Counted from the first letter of the stretch, positions 1-9,569 are shown. The stretch is DNA of 64,000 nt from Streptomyces mirabilis (GCF_039503195.1 NZ_JBCJKP010000001.1:5394001-5458000); one strand, 5' to 3'. A program made the numbers and translations. The notes: generated by a model not told the origin, from the letters alone.

Positions 1-465
1 CTCCATCCGGGCCAGTAACTCGCGGAAGCCGTACGGCTTGACCAGGTAGTCGTCCGAGCCGGCCTGTAGTCCGAGCACCCGGTCGAGCTCGGAGCCGCGC
101 GCGGTGACGGCGATGACCGGGGTGTCGCAGACCGCCCGGATGCCCCGGCACACCTCGAGCCCGTCCAGGTCGGGCAGGTCCAGGTCGAGCAGGAGGAGAT
201 CGGCATCGCGGTGCGCCTGGAGCGCCTTGGTGCCGGTGGCCACGCTCTGTGCGGCGTACCCCTGCCGCAGCAGGCCCTGGACTAGGGAGTCGGCGGCCCT
301 GACATCGTTTTCTACGACCAGGACGCGCAGTGCGCCGGCCGGGGGGCCGGGGTGGTCGGCGGCCGTCTGTGGGGCAACGGCCCGCCCGGGCTGGGGAATC
401 GTGGGGCGGTGCGGAAGATTGCGCTGCGATCGGGCGTCGAGTAGATCCACGGCTTGCCGATTCAT
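1..465 (-). CDS. OmpR-type response regulator, atypical (JadR1-like), 3' part outside window
   Basis: The first 155 residues are present; the DNA-binding domain lies left of the window. After a roughly 45-residue N-terminal extension a receiver domain follows, with phospho-acceptor Asp94, Thr121 and Lys143. The acidic pocket reads Glu52-Asn53 where ordinary receivers carry two acidic residues, so phosphorylation may be weak or absent, as known for atypical antibiotic regulators such as JadR1. The start is ATG at 465 with AGGAGG at 471-476. Leu150 is encoded by TTA (positions 18-16), so translation may depend on the bldA tRNA. It is divergent from the afsA-like gene and is the best candidate for pathway activator; JadR1 orthology is inferred from order and type. 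Confidence 0.85.
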   Translation of the reverse strand, partial: MNRQAVDLLDARSQRNLPHRPTIPQPGRAVAPQTAADHPGPPAGALRVLVVENDVRAADSLVQGLLRQGYAAQSVATGTKALQAHRDADLLLLDLDLPDLDGLEVCRGIRAVCDTPVIAVTARGSELDRVLGLQAGSDDYLVKPYGFRELLARME

Positions 466-538
466 CTGCTCCTCCTGAGGCACAGTCTCGTCATCACGGA
501 ACGGACTGCTGAACTCTCACAATGAGGACGATAGCAAA

Positions 539-550
539 CAGACTTGTCTG
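539..550. promoter_or_regulatory. Palindrome CAGAC-TT-GTCTG upstream of response regulator
   Basis: The arms CAGAC and GTCTG form a 5+5 bp inverted repeat with a two-base centre, 74 bases upstream of the response regulator start. The same arms occur at 832-845 before the afsA-like gene. This fits an operator for a TetR-type butyrolactone receptor or for the response regulator itself; which protein binds is unknown. Confidence 0.55.
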
Positions 551-831
551 ATTGTCAACGCGTTCGAAATCCCCCGCGCGTCGGTCCGTACCTTTTCCAA
601 TCTACCCATGTTGACCTGCGTGTATATGGAGAGATCCAGCGCTTCAAGGTCATGTTTCCGGCAGGTTGCGGTCAGGGTGAAGCCCCTTGTCCTGCGTGTG
701 CCGTTGGCGCTAACCATGCAGGTCTGCACGGTTTGAAAGGTCAGGCGCCCCTGGTGGCGCAATCGTGCCGTACCGGCCTGGAGCGGCGGCTCATCGCTCG
801 AAGGATGCTAAAGCTTTACTTGAAAAACCGA

Positions 832-845
832 ACAGACATGTCTGT
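832..845. promoter_or_regulatory. Perfect 14-bp palindrome ACAGACATGTCTGT upstream of afsA-like gene
   Basis: This is a perfect inverted repeat about 93 bases upstream of the afsA-like start, sharing its arms with the site at 539-550. Butyrolactone synthase genes are commonly controlled through such autoregulatory elements by their cognate receptor. No receptor gene is in the window, so the partner would lie to the left or elsewhere. Confidence 0.6.
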
Positions 846-938
846 ATCTTGTGTGGGCGAGAGAACGTCGGCCACGGGGGTGGCTGCCGGCGGTACGGAT
901 TGCTGCCCCCTGCTCGGAAACAGACAGGAGTGCCGTAC

Positions 939-2021
939 ATGTCGTACACCACCTCCACCCGTGTGTCCGTCGAAGACGACGTCGCGACGGTGGGCACAAG
1001 CGCCTCACGAACCGCCTCACGAACCGCTGCCCGAAACGCCGTTCAATCCGCCGTTCAGACCTCTGCCCAGGCCTCCGTCCAGACCGCCGCGCGTACTCTG
1101 ACGCCGCGGCTGACCACGACGGTTCCGCGCGAGTACGTCCATCGCGCCGCCGTCTCGGAGGTCCTGCTGACCGGCTGGGAAGCCGCCGCCGAACCGGCCG
1201 GACCCGACCCGGACGAATTCGCGGTCAGCGCCCAATGGCCGCGCAGCCACTCCTTCTTCACCCAGTCCGGCGGCTACCAGGACCCGATGCTCCTGATCGA
1301 GTCCGTCCGCCAGATCGGTTCCCTGCTCGCGCACGCGGAGTTCGGCGTCCCCTTCGGGCACCAGTTCCTGATGTGGGACATGTTCTTCAGCACCTCCCCC
1401 GAACTCCTTGTCGCGGACGCCGTCCCCACGGAGGTCGAACTGCGCACGGTCTGCCGGGACATCGTCCGCAGGGGCCGGGTGCTCGGCGGTATGCGCTACG
1501 ACGTCACCGTGCTGCGCGACGGAAGGGCGCTGGCCACCGCGGGCGCCGCGTTCAGCTGTACCAGTCCCGCCGTCCACCGCAGGCTGCGCGCCGGCCGGCC
1601 CACCACCACCGACCGCGTCGTGCCGCCCGCGATCGACCCGGCCGCGGTGGGCCACTCCGACGACCGGCATGTGCTGCTCGCCGAGCCCGGATCGGCCTCC
1701 GGCAGCGGCGACCGCTGGGAACTGCGCGTCGACACCGCCCACCCCACCTTCTTCGACCACCCCGTCGATCACATACCAGGCATGGTCCTGCTGGAAGCCG
1801 CCCGGCAGGCCGGCCTCGTGTCGACCGGGATGCCGGACGCCCTCCTGCTGGGTCTCAAGAGCAACTTCGCGCGCTACGCCGAGTTCGACGCGCCCTGCTG
1901 GATCGAGCCGCAGGCCGAACCGCACGGTACGGAGGGCGGCGTACTGGTGCGGGTGCGCGGTACGCAGCGCGCTGAGACCGTCTTCACCGCCGAGCTCGTC
2001 CTGAGCCCGCGCGGCCGTTGA
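939..2021 (+). CDS. AfsA-family gamma-butyrolactone biosynthesis protein
   Basis: The protein has 360 residues. A low-complexity Ala/Ser/Thr/Gln-rich N-terminal stretch (about residues 15-55) precedes two AfsA hot-dog repeats. The first is around the segment with QSGGYQDPMLLIESVRQ, the second around FFDHPVDHIPGMVLLEAARQ. AfsA enzymes condense a beta-ketoacyl-ACP with dihydroxyacetone phosphate, the first step of A-factor-type signal synthesis. The start ATG at 939 has AGGAG at 926-930; an open frame upstream to 765 lacks a better start. It is the first gene of a rightward run with an SDR gene 56 bases on, and it carries the perfect palindrome in its promoter. It resembles the AfsA homologues (for example JadW1) linked to angucycline clusters. 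Confidence 0.9.
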   Translation: MSYTTSTRVSVEDDVATVGTSASRTASRTAARNAVQSAVQTSAQASVQTAARTLTPRLTTTVPREYVHRAAVSEVLLTGWEAAAEPAGPDPDEFAVSAQWPRSHSFFTQSGGYQDPMLLIESVRQIGSLLAHAEFGVPFGHQFLMWDMFFSTSPELLVADAVPTEVELRTVCRDIVRRGRVLGGMRYDVTVLRDGRALATAGAAFSCTSPAVHRRLRAGRPTTTDRVVPPAIDPAAVGHSDDRHVLLAEPGSASGSGDRWELRVDTAHPTFFDHPVDHIPGMVLLEAARQAGLVSTGMPDALLLGLKSNFARYAEFDAPCWIEPQAEPHGTEGGVLVRVRGTQRAETVFTAELVLSPRGR

Positions 2022-2077
2022 GCCCGCGCATCCTCCGTACGCCTGGGAGAACGTCCCCATCCCGAGGAGACAGACCC

Positions 2078-3070
2078 GTGCCCACCATCCTGATCACCGG
2101 CGCCGCCGGCTTCGTCGGCGGACACGTCACCCGTGAAGCGGCCCGGTACCGGGCCGACTTGAGACTCATGTCCCATCGCAGTCCTCTGCTCGCCTCCGGT
2201 CCGCCCCAGGAGGGTCCCCCGCCCCACGGGGGTCCCCCGACCCAGGAGCGTCCTGCGGGCCATGACGGTGCTCGCGTCGTACGGGCCGATCTGACCGACC
2301 CCGCGTCCTTGCGCGGGGTGTGCGACGGCGTCGACGTCCTGATCCACTGCGCCTCGCAGATCGGCGGCGGTGTCGAGGCCAACGAGGCCGTCAACGCCCG
2401 TGGCACGACGGCGCTCGTCGAGGAAGCGCGCCGCGCGGGGGTTGCGCGCATCGTCCAGCTGAGCACCGCGTCCGTCTACGGCCGTGGCACCTTCCGCGGC
2501 GACCGGCCCGAGGAACTGCGCCGCAACCCGGGCTCGCCCACGTCCCGCACCCGGGCCGCGGCCGAGGACACCGTTCTCGCGGCCGGCGGTGTCGTCCTGC
2601 GCCCGCACCTGGTGTACGGGGAGGGCGACAGGTGGGTGGTGCCCGGCCTGACCCGGATGCTGCGCGTGCTGCCCGGCACGGTGGAGGGCTGGCCCGCCCG
2701 GAGCTCCGCGATCGCCGTACCCGAACTGGCCGCGCTGCTCGTGGCCACCGCGCTCGCCCCCGCCGCCGACCTGACCGCCTCCGTCTACCACGCCACCAAC
2801 CCCGAGCCCCTCCCCGTGGACACCCTTCTGCGCGCGGTCGCCGAGTGCACCGGGGTCGACTGGCCCGACCGGGAACTGACCGTCGACCGAGCCCGGGCGG
2901 TCCTGGCCGAGCACGGCGTACCTCCGTCCGGACTCGACATGTTCACCACCGACCACGTCTTCGACAGCACCCCGCTCTGGTCCGACCTGCGCCGCGCACC
3001 CGGCGCCGGTTTCGACACCGATTTCCCCCTCGCGGCGCCTTGGTACCGCAAGGCCCTGCGGGACGGTTGA
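2078..3070 (+). CDS. NAD-dependent epimerase/dehydratase family protein (extended SDR)
   Basis: A 330-residue protein starting at GTG 2078 (GAGGAGA at 2064-2070). The N-terminal Rossmann motif TGAAGFVGGH is clear. A Pro/Gly-rich insertion follows at about residues 40-65. Where extended SDRs normally show YxxxK this protein reads SPTSRTRAAAE, so both catalytic Tyr and Lys appear replaced (Thr and Arg); it may bind NAD(P) without classical chemistry or use other residues. It lies directly after the afsA-like gene, and such SDR genes often accompany butyrolactone synthases, so a role in maturing the signal is plausible. A role in polyketide tailoring cannot be excluded. Confidence 0.75.
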   Translation: MPTILITGAAGFVGGHVTREAARYRADLRLMSHRSPLLASGPPQEGPPPHGGPPTQERPAGHDGARVVRADLTDPASLRGVCDGVDVLIHCASQIGGGVEANEAVNARGTTALVEEARRAGVARIVQLSTASVYGRGTFRGDRPEELRRNPGSPTSRTRAAAEDTVLAAGGVVLRPHLVYGEGDRWVVPGLTRMLRVLPGTVEGWPARSSAIAVPELAALLVATALAPAADLTASVYHATNPEPLPVDTLLRAVAECTGVDWPDRELTVDRARAVLAEHGVPPSGLDMFTTDHVFDSTPLWSDLRRAPGAGFDTDFPLAAPWYRKALRDG

Positions 3071-3105
3071 CCGGGACGAGTCCGGGGACGAGCCCGGGAG
3101 CGCGA

Positions 3106-3169
3106 CCGGCCAAGTGTTCAACCGGCCAAGTGATCAACTGGCCAAGTGATCAACTGGCCAAGTGGTCGA
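3106..3169. repeat. Four tandem 16-bp units (consensus CYGGCCAAGTGATCAA)
   Basis: Units begin at 3106, 3122, 3138 and 3154 and differ by only a few bases each. They lie just after the epimerase stop in the 465-base gap before the carboxylase gene. A degenerate Pro/Arg-type GC repeat follows (about 3184-3305, copies of GAACGCCTCCCGAGCGCC). Otherwise the gap shows only an AT-richer stretch at about 3310-3370 that may hold the carboxylase promoter. Confidence 0.8.
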
Positions 3170-3535
3170 CCGGCCCGCGAAACCCCGCGGGACGGCGGGA
3201 AGCGCCTCCCGAACCCCTGCCGAACCCCTCCCGAACCCCTCTCGAACGCCGCTCCGGAACGCCTCCCGAGCGCCGTCCCGGAACGCCTCCCGAGCGCCCC
3301 GCGTACGCCCTTCGAAAATTTCTACGGAATGGCGTATTCCTTTTCTTTCCGGACCCGGCGGATCCGTCCGCCGGGTCCGGCTATTTGACGGAGGTCTGAC
3401 CTTCCTCTTTCCTCTTCCGGTAAGTGCTGCCCCGGGTCTGCGGATTCTGACCCAGTTCTGCAACGGACCGTATTGAAGGAGAAGTGTGCACTCGAACAGT
3501 CTTGTGGCTCCGAGCGGAGTCTGGGGAGGTTCATC

Positions 3536-5311
3536 GTGCGCAAGGTGCTCATCGCCAACCGTGGCGAAATCGCTGTCCGCGTGGCCCGGGCGTGCCGGGA
3601 TGCCGGGATCGCGAGCGTTGCCGTGTATGCGGAACCAGACAGGGACGCGTCGCATGTCCGGGCGGCGGACGAGGCGTTCGCTTTGGGCGGTGACACCCCC
3701 GCCACCAGCTACCTGGACATCGCCAAGGTCCTCCAGGCCGCCAAGGACTCCGGCGCGGACGCCATCCACCCGGGCTACGGCTTCCTGTCGGAGAACGCCG
3801 AGTTCGCCCAGGCGGTCCTGGACGCCGGCCTGACCTGGATCGGCCCGCCCCCGCAGGCCATCCGCGACCTCGGCGACAAGGTCGCCGCCCGCCACATCGC
3901 CCAGCGCGCGGGTGCGCCGCTGGTGGCGGGCACCCCCGACCCGGTGTCCGGCGCCGACGAGGTCGTCGCCTTCGCGCGGGAGCACGGGCTGCCCATCGCG
4001 ATCAAGGCGGCCTTCGGCGGCGGCGGACGCGGCCTGAAGGTCGCCCGCACCCTCGAAGAGGTCCCCGAGCTGTACGACTCCGCCGTGCGTGAGGCGGTGG
4101 CCGCGTTCGGCCGCGGCGAGTGCTTCGTCGAGCGCTACCTCGACAAGCCCCGCCACGTCGAGACCCAGTGCCTGGCCGACACCCACGGCAACGTCGTCGT
4201 CGTCTCCACCCGCGACTGCTCCCTCCAGCGCCGCCACCAGAAGCTGGTGGAGGAGGCGCCCGCGCCGTTCCTGTCGGACGACCAGGTGGCGGAGCTGTAC
4301 TCCTCCTCCAAGGCGATCCTCAAGGAAGCCGGCTACGTCGGCGCCGGCACCGTGGAGTTCCTCGTCGGCATGGACGGCACGATCTCCTTCCTCGAGGTCA
4401 ACACCCGCCTCCAGGTCGAGCACCCCGTCACCGAGGAAGTCGCCGGCATCGACCTCGTCCGCGAGATGTTCCGCATCGCCGACGGCGAGGAACTCGGCTA
4501 CGGCGACCCCGCCCTGCGCGGCCACTCCTTCGAGTTCCGCATCAACGGCGAAGACCCCGGCAGGGGTTTCCTCCCGGCCCCGGGCACGGTCTCCACCTTC
4601 GCGCCGCCCTCCGGCCCCGGCGTCCGCCTGGACGCGGGTGTGCAGTGCGGCAGCGTGATCGGCCCGGCCTGGGACTCCCTGCTCGCGAAGCTGATCGTCA
4701 CCGGCGCCACCCGCGAGCAGGCGCTCCAGCGCGCCGCCCGCGCCCTCGAGGAGTTCGAGATCGGCGGGATGGCCACCGCGCTGCCCTTCCACCGCGCGGT
4801 CGTCAAGGACCCGGCATTCGCTCCCGAACTGACCGGTTCCACCGACCCGTTCACGGTCCACACCCGCTGGATCGAGACCGAGTTCGTCAATGGCATCCCG
4901 GCCTTCACCGACCCCGCCGAGGTGGCGGAGGCGGAGGACGAGGCGGGCCGTGAGTCCGTCGTCGTCGAGGTCGGCGGCAAGCGCCTCGAGGTCTCGCTGC
5001 CGTCCTCGCTGGGCATGTCCCTCGCCCGCACCGGCCTCGCCGCCGGCGCCAAGCCCAAGCGCCGCGCGGCCAGGAGGTCGGGCCCGGTCGCCTCCGGTGA
5101 CACGCTCGCGTCGCCCATGCAGGGCACGATCGTCAAGGTCGCGGTCGAGGAGGGCCAGGAGGTCAAGGAGGGCGACCTCGTCGTCGTCCTGGAGGCCATG
5201 AAGATGGAACAGCCCCTCAACGCCCACCGCTCGGGGATCGTCAAGAGCCTCACCGCCGAAGTGGGCGCGTCCGTCGCCTCGGGCGCCGCCATGTGCGAAA
5301 TCACCAGCTGA
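3536..5311 (+). CDS. Acyl-CoA carboxylase alpha subunit (biotin carboxylase + BCCP)
   Basis: This 591-residue protein fuses an N-terminal biotin carboxylase (starting [20 protein letters not shown]-grasp Gly-rich loop [18 protein letters not shown]-type segment [13 protein letters not shown]) to a C-terminal biotinyl domain. The biotinyl Lys is Lys556 in EAMKME. It carboxylates biotin for acetyl- or propionyl-CoA carboxylase. The start is GTG 3536 with GGGGAGG just upstream. It heads the polyketide gene run, in the position of JadJ in jadomycin clusters. Together with the beta and epsilon subunits at 16.5-18.4 kb it gives the cluster its own malonyl-CoA supply (inferred). The linker is rich in basic residues, as usual for actinobacterial alpha subunits. 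Confidence 0.95.
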   Translation: MRKVLIANRGEIAVRVARACRDAGIASVAVYAEPDRDASHVRAADEAFALGGDTPATSYLDIAKVLQAAKDSGADAIHPGYGFLSENAEFAQAVLDAGLTWIGPPPQAIRDLGDKVAARHIAQRAGAPLVAGTPDPVSGADEVVAFAREHGLPIAIKAAFGGGGRGLKVARTLEEVPELYDSAVREAVAAFGRGECFVERYLDKPRHVETQCLADTHGNVVVVSTRDCSLQRRHQKLVEEAPAPFLSDDQVAELYSSSKAILKEAGYVGAGTVEFLVGMDGTISFLEVNTRLQVEHPVTEEVAGIDLVREMFRIADGEELGYGDPALRGHSFEFRINGEDPGRGFLPAPGTVSTFAPPSGPGVRLDAGVQCGSVIGPAWDSLLAKLIVTGATREQALQRAARALEEFEIGGMATALPFHRAVVKDPAFAPELTGSTDPFTVHTRWIETEFVNGIPAFTDPAEVAEAEDEAGRESVVVEVGGKRLEVSLPSSLGMSLARTGLAAGAKPKRRAARRSGPVASGDTLASPMQGTIVKVAVEEGQEVKEGDLVVVLEAMKMEQPLNAHRSGIVKSLTAEVGASVASGAAMCEITS

Positions 5312-5477
5312 ATTCCCGGGGCATTCCCTGGCATTCTCCGGCATTCTCCAGCGCAATTCTGAACCGGTCTGACAATTCCCTGACACGGGGAATATTGAAA
5401 CCGCTCGTACCGCCCGAGATACTGAATATGAGCTTTCGTCAACTGTTGTGTGGTGGGCCCCGAGGAGAGGGAAACGT

Positions 5478-5807
5478 ATGTACAGCACGCTGATTGTGGC
5501 TCGGATGGATCCCGGGTCGAGCGTCGACGTCGCGAAGATTTTCGGTGATTTCGACGACACGGAAATGCCGCACCGCATGGGCACGCGCCGGCGCCAGCTC
5601 TTCCAGTACCGGGGTCTGTACTTCCACCTCCAGGACTTCGACGCGGACAACGGCGGCGAGCTGATCCAGCACGCCCGGCACGACCCCCGCTTCATACAGA
5701 TCAGCGAGGACCTGAAGCCGTTCATCGAGGCGTACGACCCAGCCACCTGGCGCTCCCCGGCCGACGCGATGGCCACACGCTTCTACAACTGGGAGGCGTC
5801 CGCGTGA
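5478..5807 (+). CDS. TcmI-family polyketide cyclase (JadI-like)
   Basis: The protein has 109 residues, the usual length for TcmI-type cyclases of the dimeric ferredoxin-like fold. Recognisable segments are [13 protein letters not shown] at the N-terminus and [11 protein letters not shown] in the middle. It is expected to direct a late ring closure of the polyketide; in angucycline pathways this family (JadI, LanF) helps form the angular fourth ring. The start ATG 5478 follows GAGAGGG. Its stop overlaps the KS-alpha start (GTGA at 5804-5807), indicating translational coupling. A gap of 166 bases after the carboxylase gene, containing AT-rich sequence, may hold a separate promoter. Confidence 0.92.
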   Translation: MYSTLIVARMDPGSSVDVAKIFGDFDDTEMPHRMGTRRRQLFQYRGLYFHLQDFDADNGGELIQHARHDPRFIQISEDLKPFIEAYDPATWRSPADAMATRFYNWEASA

Positions 5808-7075
5808 CCGGCCGACGCGTTGTCATCACCGGTATCGAGGTGCTCGCCCCCGGTGGTGTCGGGGCGAAGAACTTCTGGAACCTGCTGAGCGAGGGCCGTA
5901 CGGCCACCCGCCGCATCACGTTCTTCGACCCCAGTCCGTTCCGTTCCCGCGTCGCCGCCGAGATCGACTTCGATCCCGCGGAGCACGGACTGCGCCCGCA
6001 GGAGATACGCCGGATGGACCGCGCCGCGCAGTTCGCGGTGGTCGCGGCCCGTGGCGCGGTCGCCGACAGCGGTATCGACATCGACGCCTACGATCCTTAT
6101 CGCGTCGGCGTCACCATCGGCAGCGCGGTCGGCGCGACCATGGGTCTGGACGAGGAGTACAACGTCGTCAGCGACGGCGGCCGGCTCCACCTGGTCGACC
6201 ACGCCTACACGGCCCCGCACCTGTACAACTACCTGGTCCCCAGCTCCTTCGCGGCCGAGGTCGCGTGGGCCGTGGGCGCGCAGGGCCCCAACACGGTGGT
6301 CTCCACGGGCTGTACGTCCGGCATCGACTCGGTCGGGCACGCCGTGGAGCTGCTCCGCGAGGGCTCGGCGGACGTCATGATCACGGGTTCGTCCGACGCC
6401 CCGATCTCGCCGATCACGATGGCGTGCTTCGACGCGATCAAGGCGACGACGCCCCGGGACGACGTACCCGAGCGCGCCTCGCGCCCCTTCGACGGGACCC
6501 GCAACGGGTTCGTCCTCGGGGAGGGTGCCGCCGTGTTCGTCCTGGAGGAGCTGGAGAGCGCCAAGCGGCGCGGCGCGCACATCTACGCCGAGATCGCGGG
6601 CTATGCGACGCGCTCGAACGCGTACCACATGACGGGTCTGCGTCCGGACGGGGCGGAGATGGCCGAGGCCATCACGGTCGCGCTCGACGAGGCCAGGATG
6701 AACGCGACCGAGATCGACTACATCAACGCGCACGGCTCGGGCACCAAGCAGAACGACCGCCACGAGACCGAGGCGTTCAAGCGGAGCCTGGGCGACCACG
6801 CCTACCGGACCCCGGTCAGCTCGATCAAGTCGATGGTCGGGCACTCGCTCGGCGCGATCGGCTCCATCGAGATCGCCGCGTCCGCGCTGGCGATGGAGAA
6901 CCACGTCGTGCCGCCCACGGCCAACCTCACGACCCCCGACCCCAAGTGCGACCTCGACTACGTGCCGCTGGTCGCCCGTGAGCAGCTCACCGACGCGGTG
7001 CTCACGGTCGGCAGCGGCTTCGGGGGATTCCAGAGCGCCATGGTGCTGGCGCGTCCCGAGAGGAGCGTGGCATGA
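5804..7075 (+). CDS. Type II PKS ketosynthase alpha (KS-alpha)
   Basis: The 423-residue enzyme catalyses decarboxylative Claisen condensations that build the poly-beta-keto chain with the CLF and ACP. The active-site Cys170 (VSTGCTSG), His310 (NAHGSGT) and His347 (MVGHSLGA) form an intact triad at the spacing typical of the family. It is coupled to both neighbours: its GTG start overlaps the cyclase stop and its stop overlaps the CLF start (ATGA at 7072-7075). It is the catalytic core of the minimal PKS. Confidence 0.97.
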   Translation: MTGRRVVITGIEVLAPGGVGAKNFWNLLSEGRTATRRITFFDPSPFRSRVAAEIDFDPAEHGLRPQEIRRMDRAAQFAVVAARGAVADSGIDIDAYDPYRVGVTIGSAVGATMGLDEEYNVVSDGGRLHLVDHAYTAPHLYNYLVPSSFAAEVAWAVGAQGPNTVVSTGCTSGIDSVGHAVELLREGSADVMITGSSDAPISPITMACFDAIKATTPRDDVPERASRPFDGTRNGFVLGEGAAVFVLEELESAKRRGAHIYAEIAGYATRSNAYHMTGLRPDGAEMAEAITVALDEARMNATEIDYINAHGSGTKQNDRHETEAFKRSLGDHAYRTPVSSIKSMVGHSLGAIGSIEIAASALAMENHVVPPTANLTTPDPKCDLDYVPLVAREQLTDAVLTVGSGFGGFQSAMVLARPERSVA

Positions 7076-8286
7076 CCACCACGGTGGTAGTGACCGGTCT
7101 GGGCATCGCCGCCCCCAACGGACTGGGCACACAGGACTACTGGGCCGCCACCCGGACCGGCAAGAACGGCATCGGGCGGGTCACCCGCTTCGACCCGTCC
7201 TCCTACCCGTCGACCCTGGCGGGCGAGGTGCCCGGATTCGTCGCCGCGGACGTGCTGCCGAGCCGGTTGCTGCCGCAGACCGACCACATGACCCGGATGG
7301 CGCTGGTCGCCGCCGAGTGGGCGCTCGCGGACGCGGGCATCGACCCCAAGGAACTGCCCGAGTACGACATGGGCGTCGTCACGGCCAGTTCCTCGGGCGG
7401 CTTCGAGTTCGGACAGGGCGAGCTGGAGAAGCTGTGGAGCCAGGGCAGCCAGTACGTGTCCGCGTACCAGTCCTTCGCCTGGTTCTACGCCGTCAACAGC
7501 GGTCAGATATCCATCCGCAACGGGCTCAAGGGCCCCAGCGGCGTCATCGTCAGTGACGAGGCCGGCGGTCTCGACGCGGTGGCGCACGGCCGGCGGCTCA
7601 TCCGCAAGGGCACCCCGATGATCGTCTCCGGGGGCGTCGACGCGTCGATCTGCCCCTGGGGCTGGGTGGCGCAGATGGCCGGCGACCGGCTGAGCACCAG
7701 CGACGAGCCGACCCGTGCCTACCTGCCCTTCGACGCCGACGCGGCCGGTTACGTACCGGGCGAGGGCGGCGCCATCCTGATCATGGAGTCGGCCGAATCG
7801 GCGTGCGCGCGCGGCGCCAAGATCTACGGCGAGATCGCGGGCTACGGATCGACGTTCGACCCGCGGCCCGGCAGCGACCGCGAGCCCGCCCTGCGCAAGG
7901 CGATCGAACTCGCCCTCGCCGACGCGGGCACCGCCCCCGAGGACGTCGACGTTGTCTTCGCGGACGCGGCGGGCGTGCCGGAGCTGGACCGTGTCGAGGC
8001 CGACGCGATCTCGGCGGTCTTCGGGGTCCGGGGTGTCCCGGTCACCGCGCCCAAGACGATGACGGGCCGGCTGTACTCCGGGGCGGCCCCGCTCGACGTC
8101 GCCACCGCGCTGCTGGCCATCGAGGAGGGCCTCATCCCTCCGACGGTCCACATCAACCCCGACGAGGAGTACGGCCTCGACCTGGTCCTCAACCAGTCGC
8201 GCACCGCCCAGGTCCGCACCGCCCTGGTCCTGGCCCGCGGCTACGGCGGCTTCAACTCGGCCGTCGTGGTCCGCGCCGTCGACTGA
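7072..8286 (+). CDS. Type II PKS chain length factor (KS-beta)
   Basis: A 404-residue KS homologue lacking the active-site Cys. It pairs with KS-alpha and sets chain length. At the position usually held by Gln in the AEQAGG motif of many CLFs this protein reads SDEAGG, giving Glu163. Gln at this site is linked in the literature to malonyl-ACP decarboxylation during priming, so the change is worth noting, although some CLF lineages may share it. It overlaps the KS-alpha stop by four bases and is followed 74 bases later by the ACP gene. Confidence 0.96.
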   Translation: MTTTVVVTGLGIAAPNGLGTQDYWAATRTGKNGIGRVTRFDPSSYPSTLAGEVPGFVAADVLPSRLLPQTDHMTRMALVAAEWALADAGIDPKELPEYDMGVVTASSSGGFEFGQGELEKLWSQGSQYVSAYQSFAWFYAVNSGQISIRNGLKGPSGVIVSDEAGGLDAVAHGRRLIRKGTPMIVSGGVDASICPWGWVAQMAGDRLSTSDEPTRAYLPFDADAAGYVPGEGGAILIMESAESACARGAKIYGEIAGYGSTFDPRPGSDREPALRKAIELALADAGTAPEDVDVVFADAAGVPELDRVEADAISAVFGVRGVPVTAPKTMTGRLYSGAAPLDVATALLAIEEGLIPPTVHINPDEEYGLDLVLNQSRTAQVRTALVLARGYGGFNSAVVVRAVD

Positions 8287-8360
8287 CCGGCACTCCCCCT
8301 GCCCCCAACGCCCCGAGACCCCCGACTGAACGATCCATTTCGACCTGGGAAGGAACCCAC

Positions 8361-8636
8361 GTGTCCACTTCGGAATTCACCCTGGACGACCTGCGCCGCA
8401 TCCTCCAGGAGGGCGCCGGTGTCGACGAGGGCGTCGACCTCGACGGCGACATCCTCGACGAGCCCTTCGAAGTCCTCGGCTACGAGTCGCTGGCCCTCCT
8501 GGAGACCGGCAGCCGTATCGAGCGCGAGTACGGAATCGTCCTCGACGAGGACCTGCTGACCGACGCCGACACCCCGCGCGCCCTCATCGAGGCCGTGAAC
8601 CAGCAGTTCGGCGCGGACGAGCCCGCCGCCGCCTGA
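8361..8636 (+). CDS. Type II PKS acyl carrier protein
   Basis: A 91-residue acidic protein with the carrier motif LGYESLAL; Ser43 is the phosphopantetheine attachment site. It carries the growing chain between KS/CLF, KR and cyclases, and would be activated by the PPTase at 18531-19337. The start is GTG 8361, preceded by GGGAAGGA. It lies in the canonical KS-CLF-ACP order. Confidence 0.96.
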   Translation: MSTSEFTLDDLRRILQEGAGVDEGVDLDGDILDEPFEVLGYESLALLETGSRIEREYGIVLDEDLLTDADTPRALIEAVNQQFGADEPAAA

Positions 8637-8733
8637 GGTCCGACGGCGTTCCCGGACCGGGCGAAACCTTGCACCTGACCTCGTCCGGTCCGGTACCGCC
8701 GCACCCCCGCAGAACAAGAGGGAGAGGAAGCAC

Positions 8734-9519
8734 ATGTCAACGCTGGAAAAGCGGGTCGCTCTCATATCGGGGGCCACCAGCGGCATCGGCCTCGCGTCCG
8801 CGCGGGCGCTGGCCGCGGCCGGCCACCGCGTGTTCATCGGCGCCCGCAGCGCGGACAACGTCGCCGAGACCGTCAAGATCCTCCAGGAGGAGGGCATCGA
8901 CGCCGACGGCACGGTCCTCGACGTCCGCGACCCCGCCTCGGTCGGCGCCTTCGTGCAGGCCGCGGTCGACCGCTTCGGCACCGTCGACGTCCTGGTCAAC
9001 AACGCCGGCCGGTCCGGTGGCGGCGTCACCGCCGATATCGAGGACGAGCTGTGGACCGATGTCATCGACACCAACCTCAACAGCGTGTTCCGGCTGACGC
9101 GAGAGGTGCTCAACACCGGCGGCATGCGCCACAAGAGCCGTGGCCGCATCATCAACATCGCCTCCACGGCCGGCAAGCAGGGCGTGGTCCTGGGAGCCCC
9201 CTACTCCGCCTCGAAGCACGGCGTGGTCGGTTTCACCAAGGCCCTCGGCAATGAGCTGGCACCCACCGGCATCACCGTGAACGCCGTCTGCCCCGGCTAT
9301 GTCGAGACGCCGATGGCCCAGCGCGTGCGCGCCGGATACGCGGCCGCCTACGACACCTCCGAGGACGCCATCCTCGAGAAGTTCCAGGCCAAGATCCCGC
9401 TCGGCCGCTACTCCACCCCCGAGGAGGTCGCCGGCATGGTCGCCTACCTCGCCTCCGACACGGCCGCCTCGGTCACCGCGCAGGCCATCAACGTCTGCGG
9501 CGGACTCGGCAACTTCTGA
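8734..9519 (+). CDS. Polyketide C9-type ketoreductase (SDR)
   Basis: The 261-residue classical SDR has the cofactor motif TSGIGLA, the NNAG motif and the catalytic Tyr157-Lys161 pair in PYSASKHG. By similarity to ActIII-type enzymes it reduces one keto group (C9) of the nascent poly-beta-ketone using NADPH, which also helps fix first-ring folding. The start ATG 8734 follows GAGGGAGAGGAAG-like sequence. It lies between the ACP and aromatase genes, as in angucycline clusters (JadE position). Confidence 0.95.
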   Translation: MSTLEKRVALISGATSGIGLASARALAAAGHRVFIGARSADNVAETVKILQEEGIDADGTVLDVRDPASVGAFVQAAVDRFGTVDVLVNNAGRSGGGVTADIEDELWTDVIDTNLNSVFRLTREVLNTGGMRHKSRGRIINIASTAGKQGVVLGAPYSASKHGVVGFTKALGNELAPTGITVNAVCPGYVETPMAQRVRAGYAAAYDTSEDAILEKFQAKIPLGRYSTPEEVAGMVAYLASDTAASVTAQAINVCGGLGNF

Positions 9520-9569
9520 GCACTCCCACCGACCGGCAGCCCGTACCCAGCCATGGAGAAGAAAGCGTC

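Larger units (their letters stand above)
466..938. promoter_or_regulatory. Divergent control region between response regulator and afsA-like gene
   Basis: This 473-base gene-free stretch separates two divergent regulatory genes. It is less GC-rich than the flanking coding DNA and holds two related palindromes of the form CAGAC-N2-GTCTG, one near each gene (539-550 and 832-845). No convincing small ORF with codon bias is seen. The layout is typical of a promoter region controlled by a butyrolactone receptor or pseudo-receptor. Confidence 0.65.

Noticed and set aside
765..938. N-terminal extension of the afsA-like frame
   Set aside because: The extension contains the perfect palindrome and promoter-like DNA, and the ATG at 939 has a good ribosome binding site.
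3134..5776. Long open frame on the minus strand (over 800 codons)
   Set aside because: It lies opposite the carboxylase and cyclase genes. High-GC third positions leave antisense frames open; the protein has no recognisable domain and an Asp/Gly/Arg-rich shadow composition.
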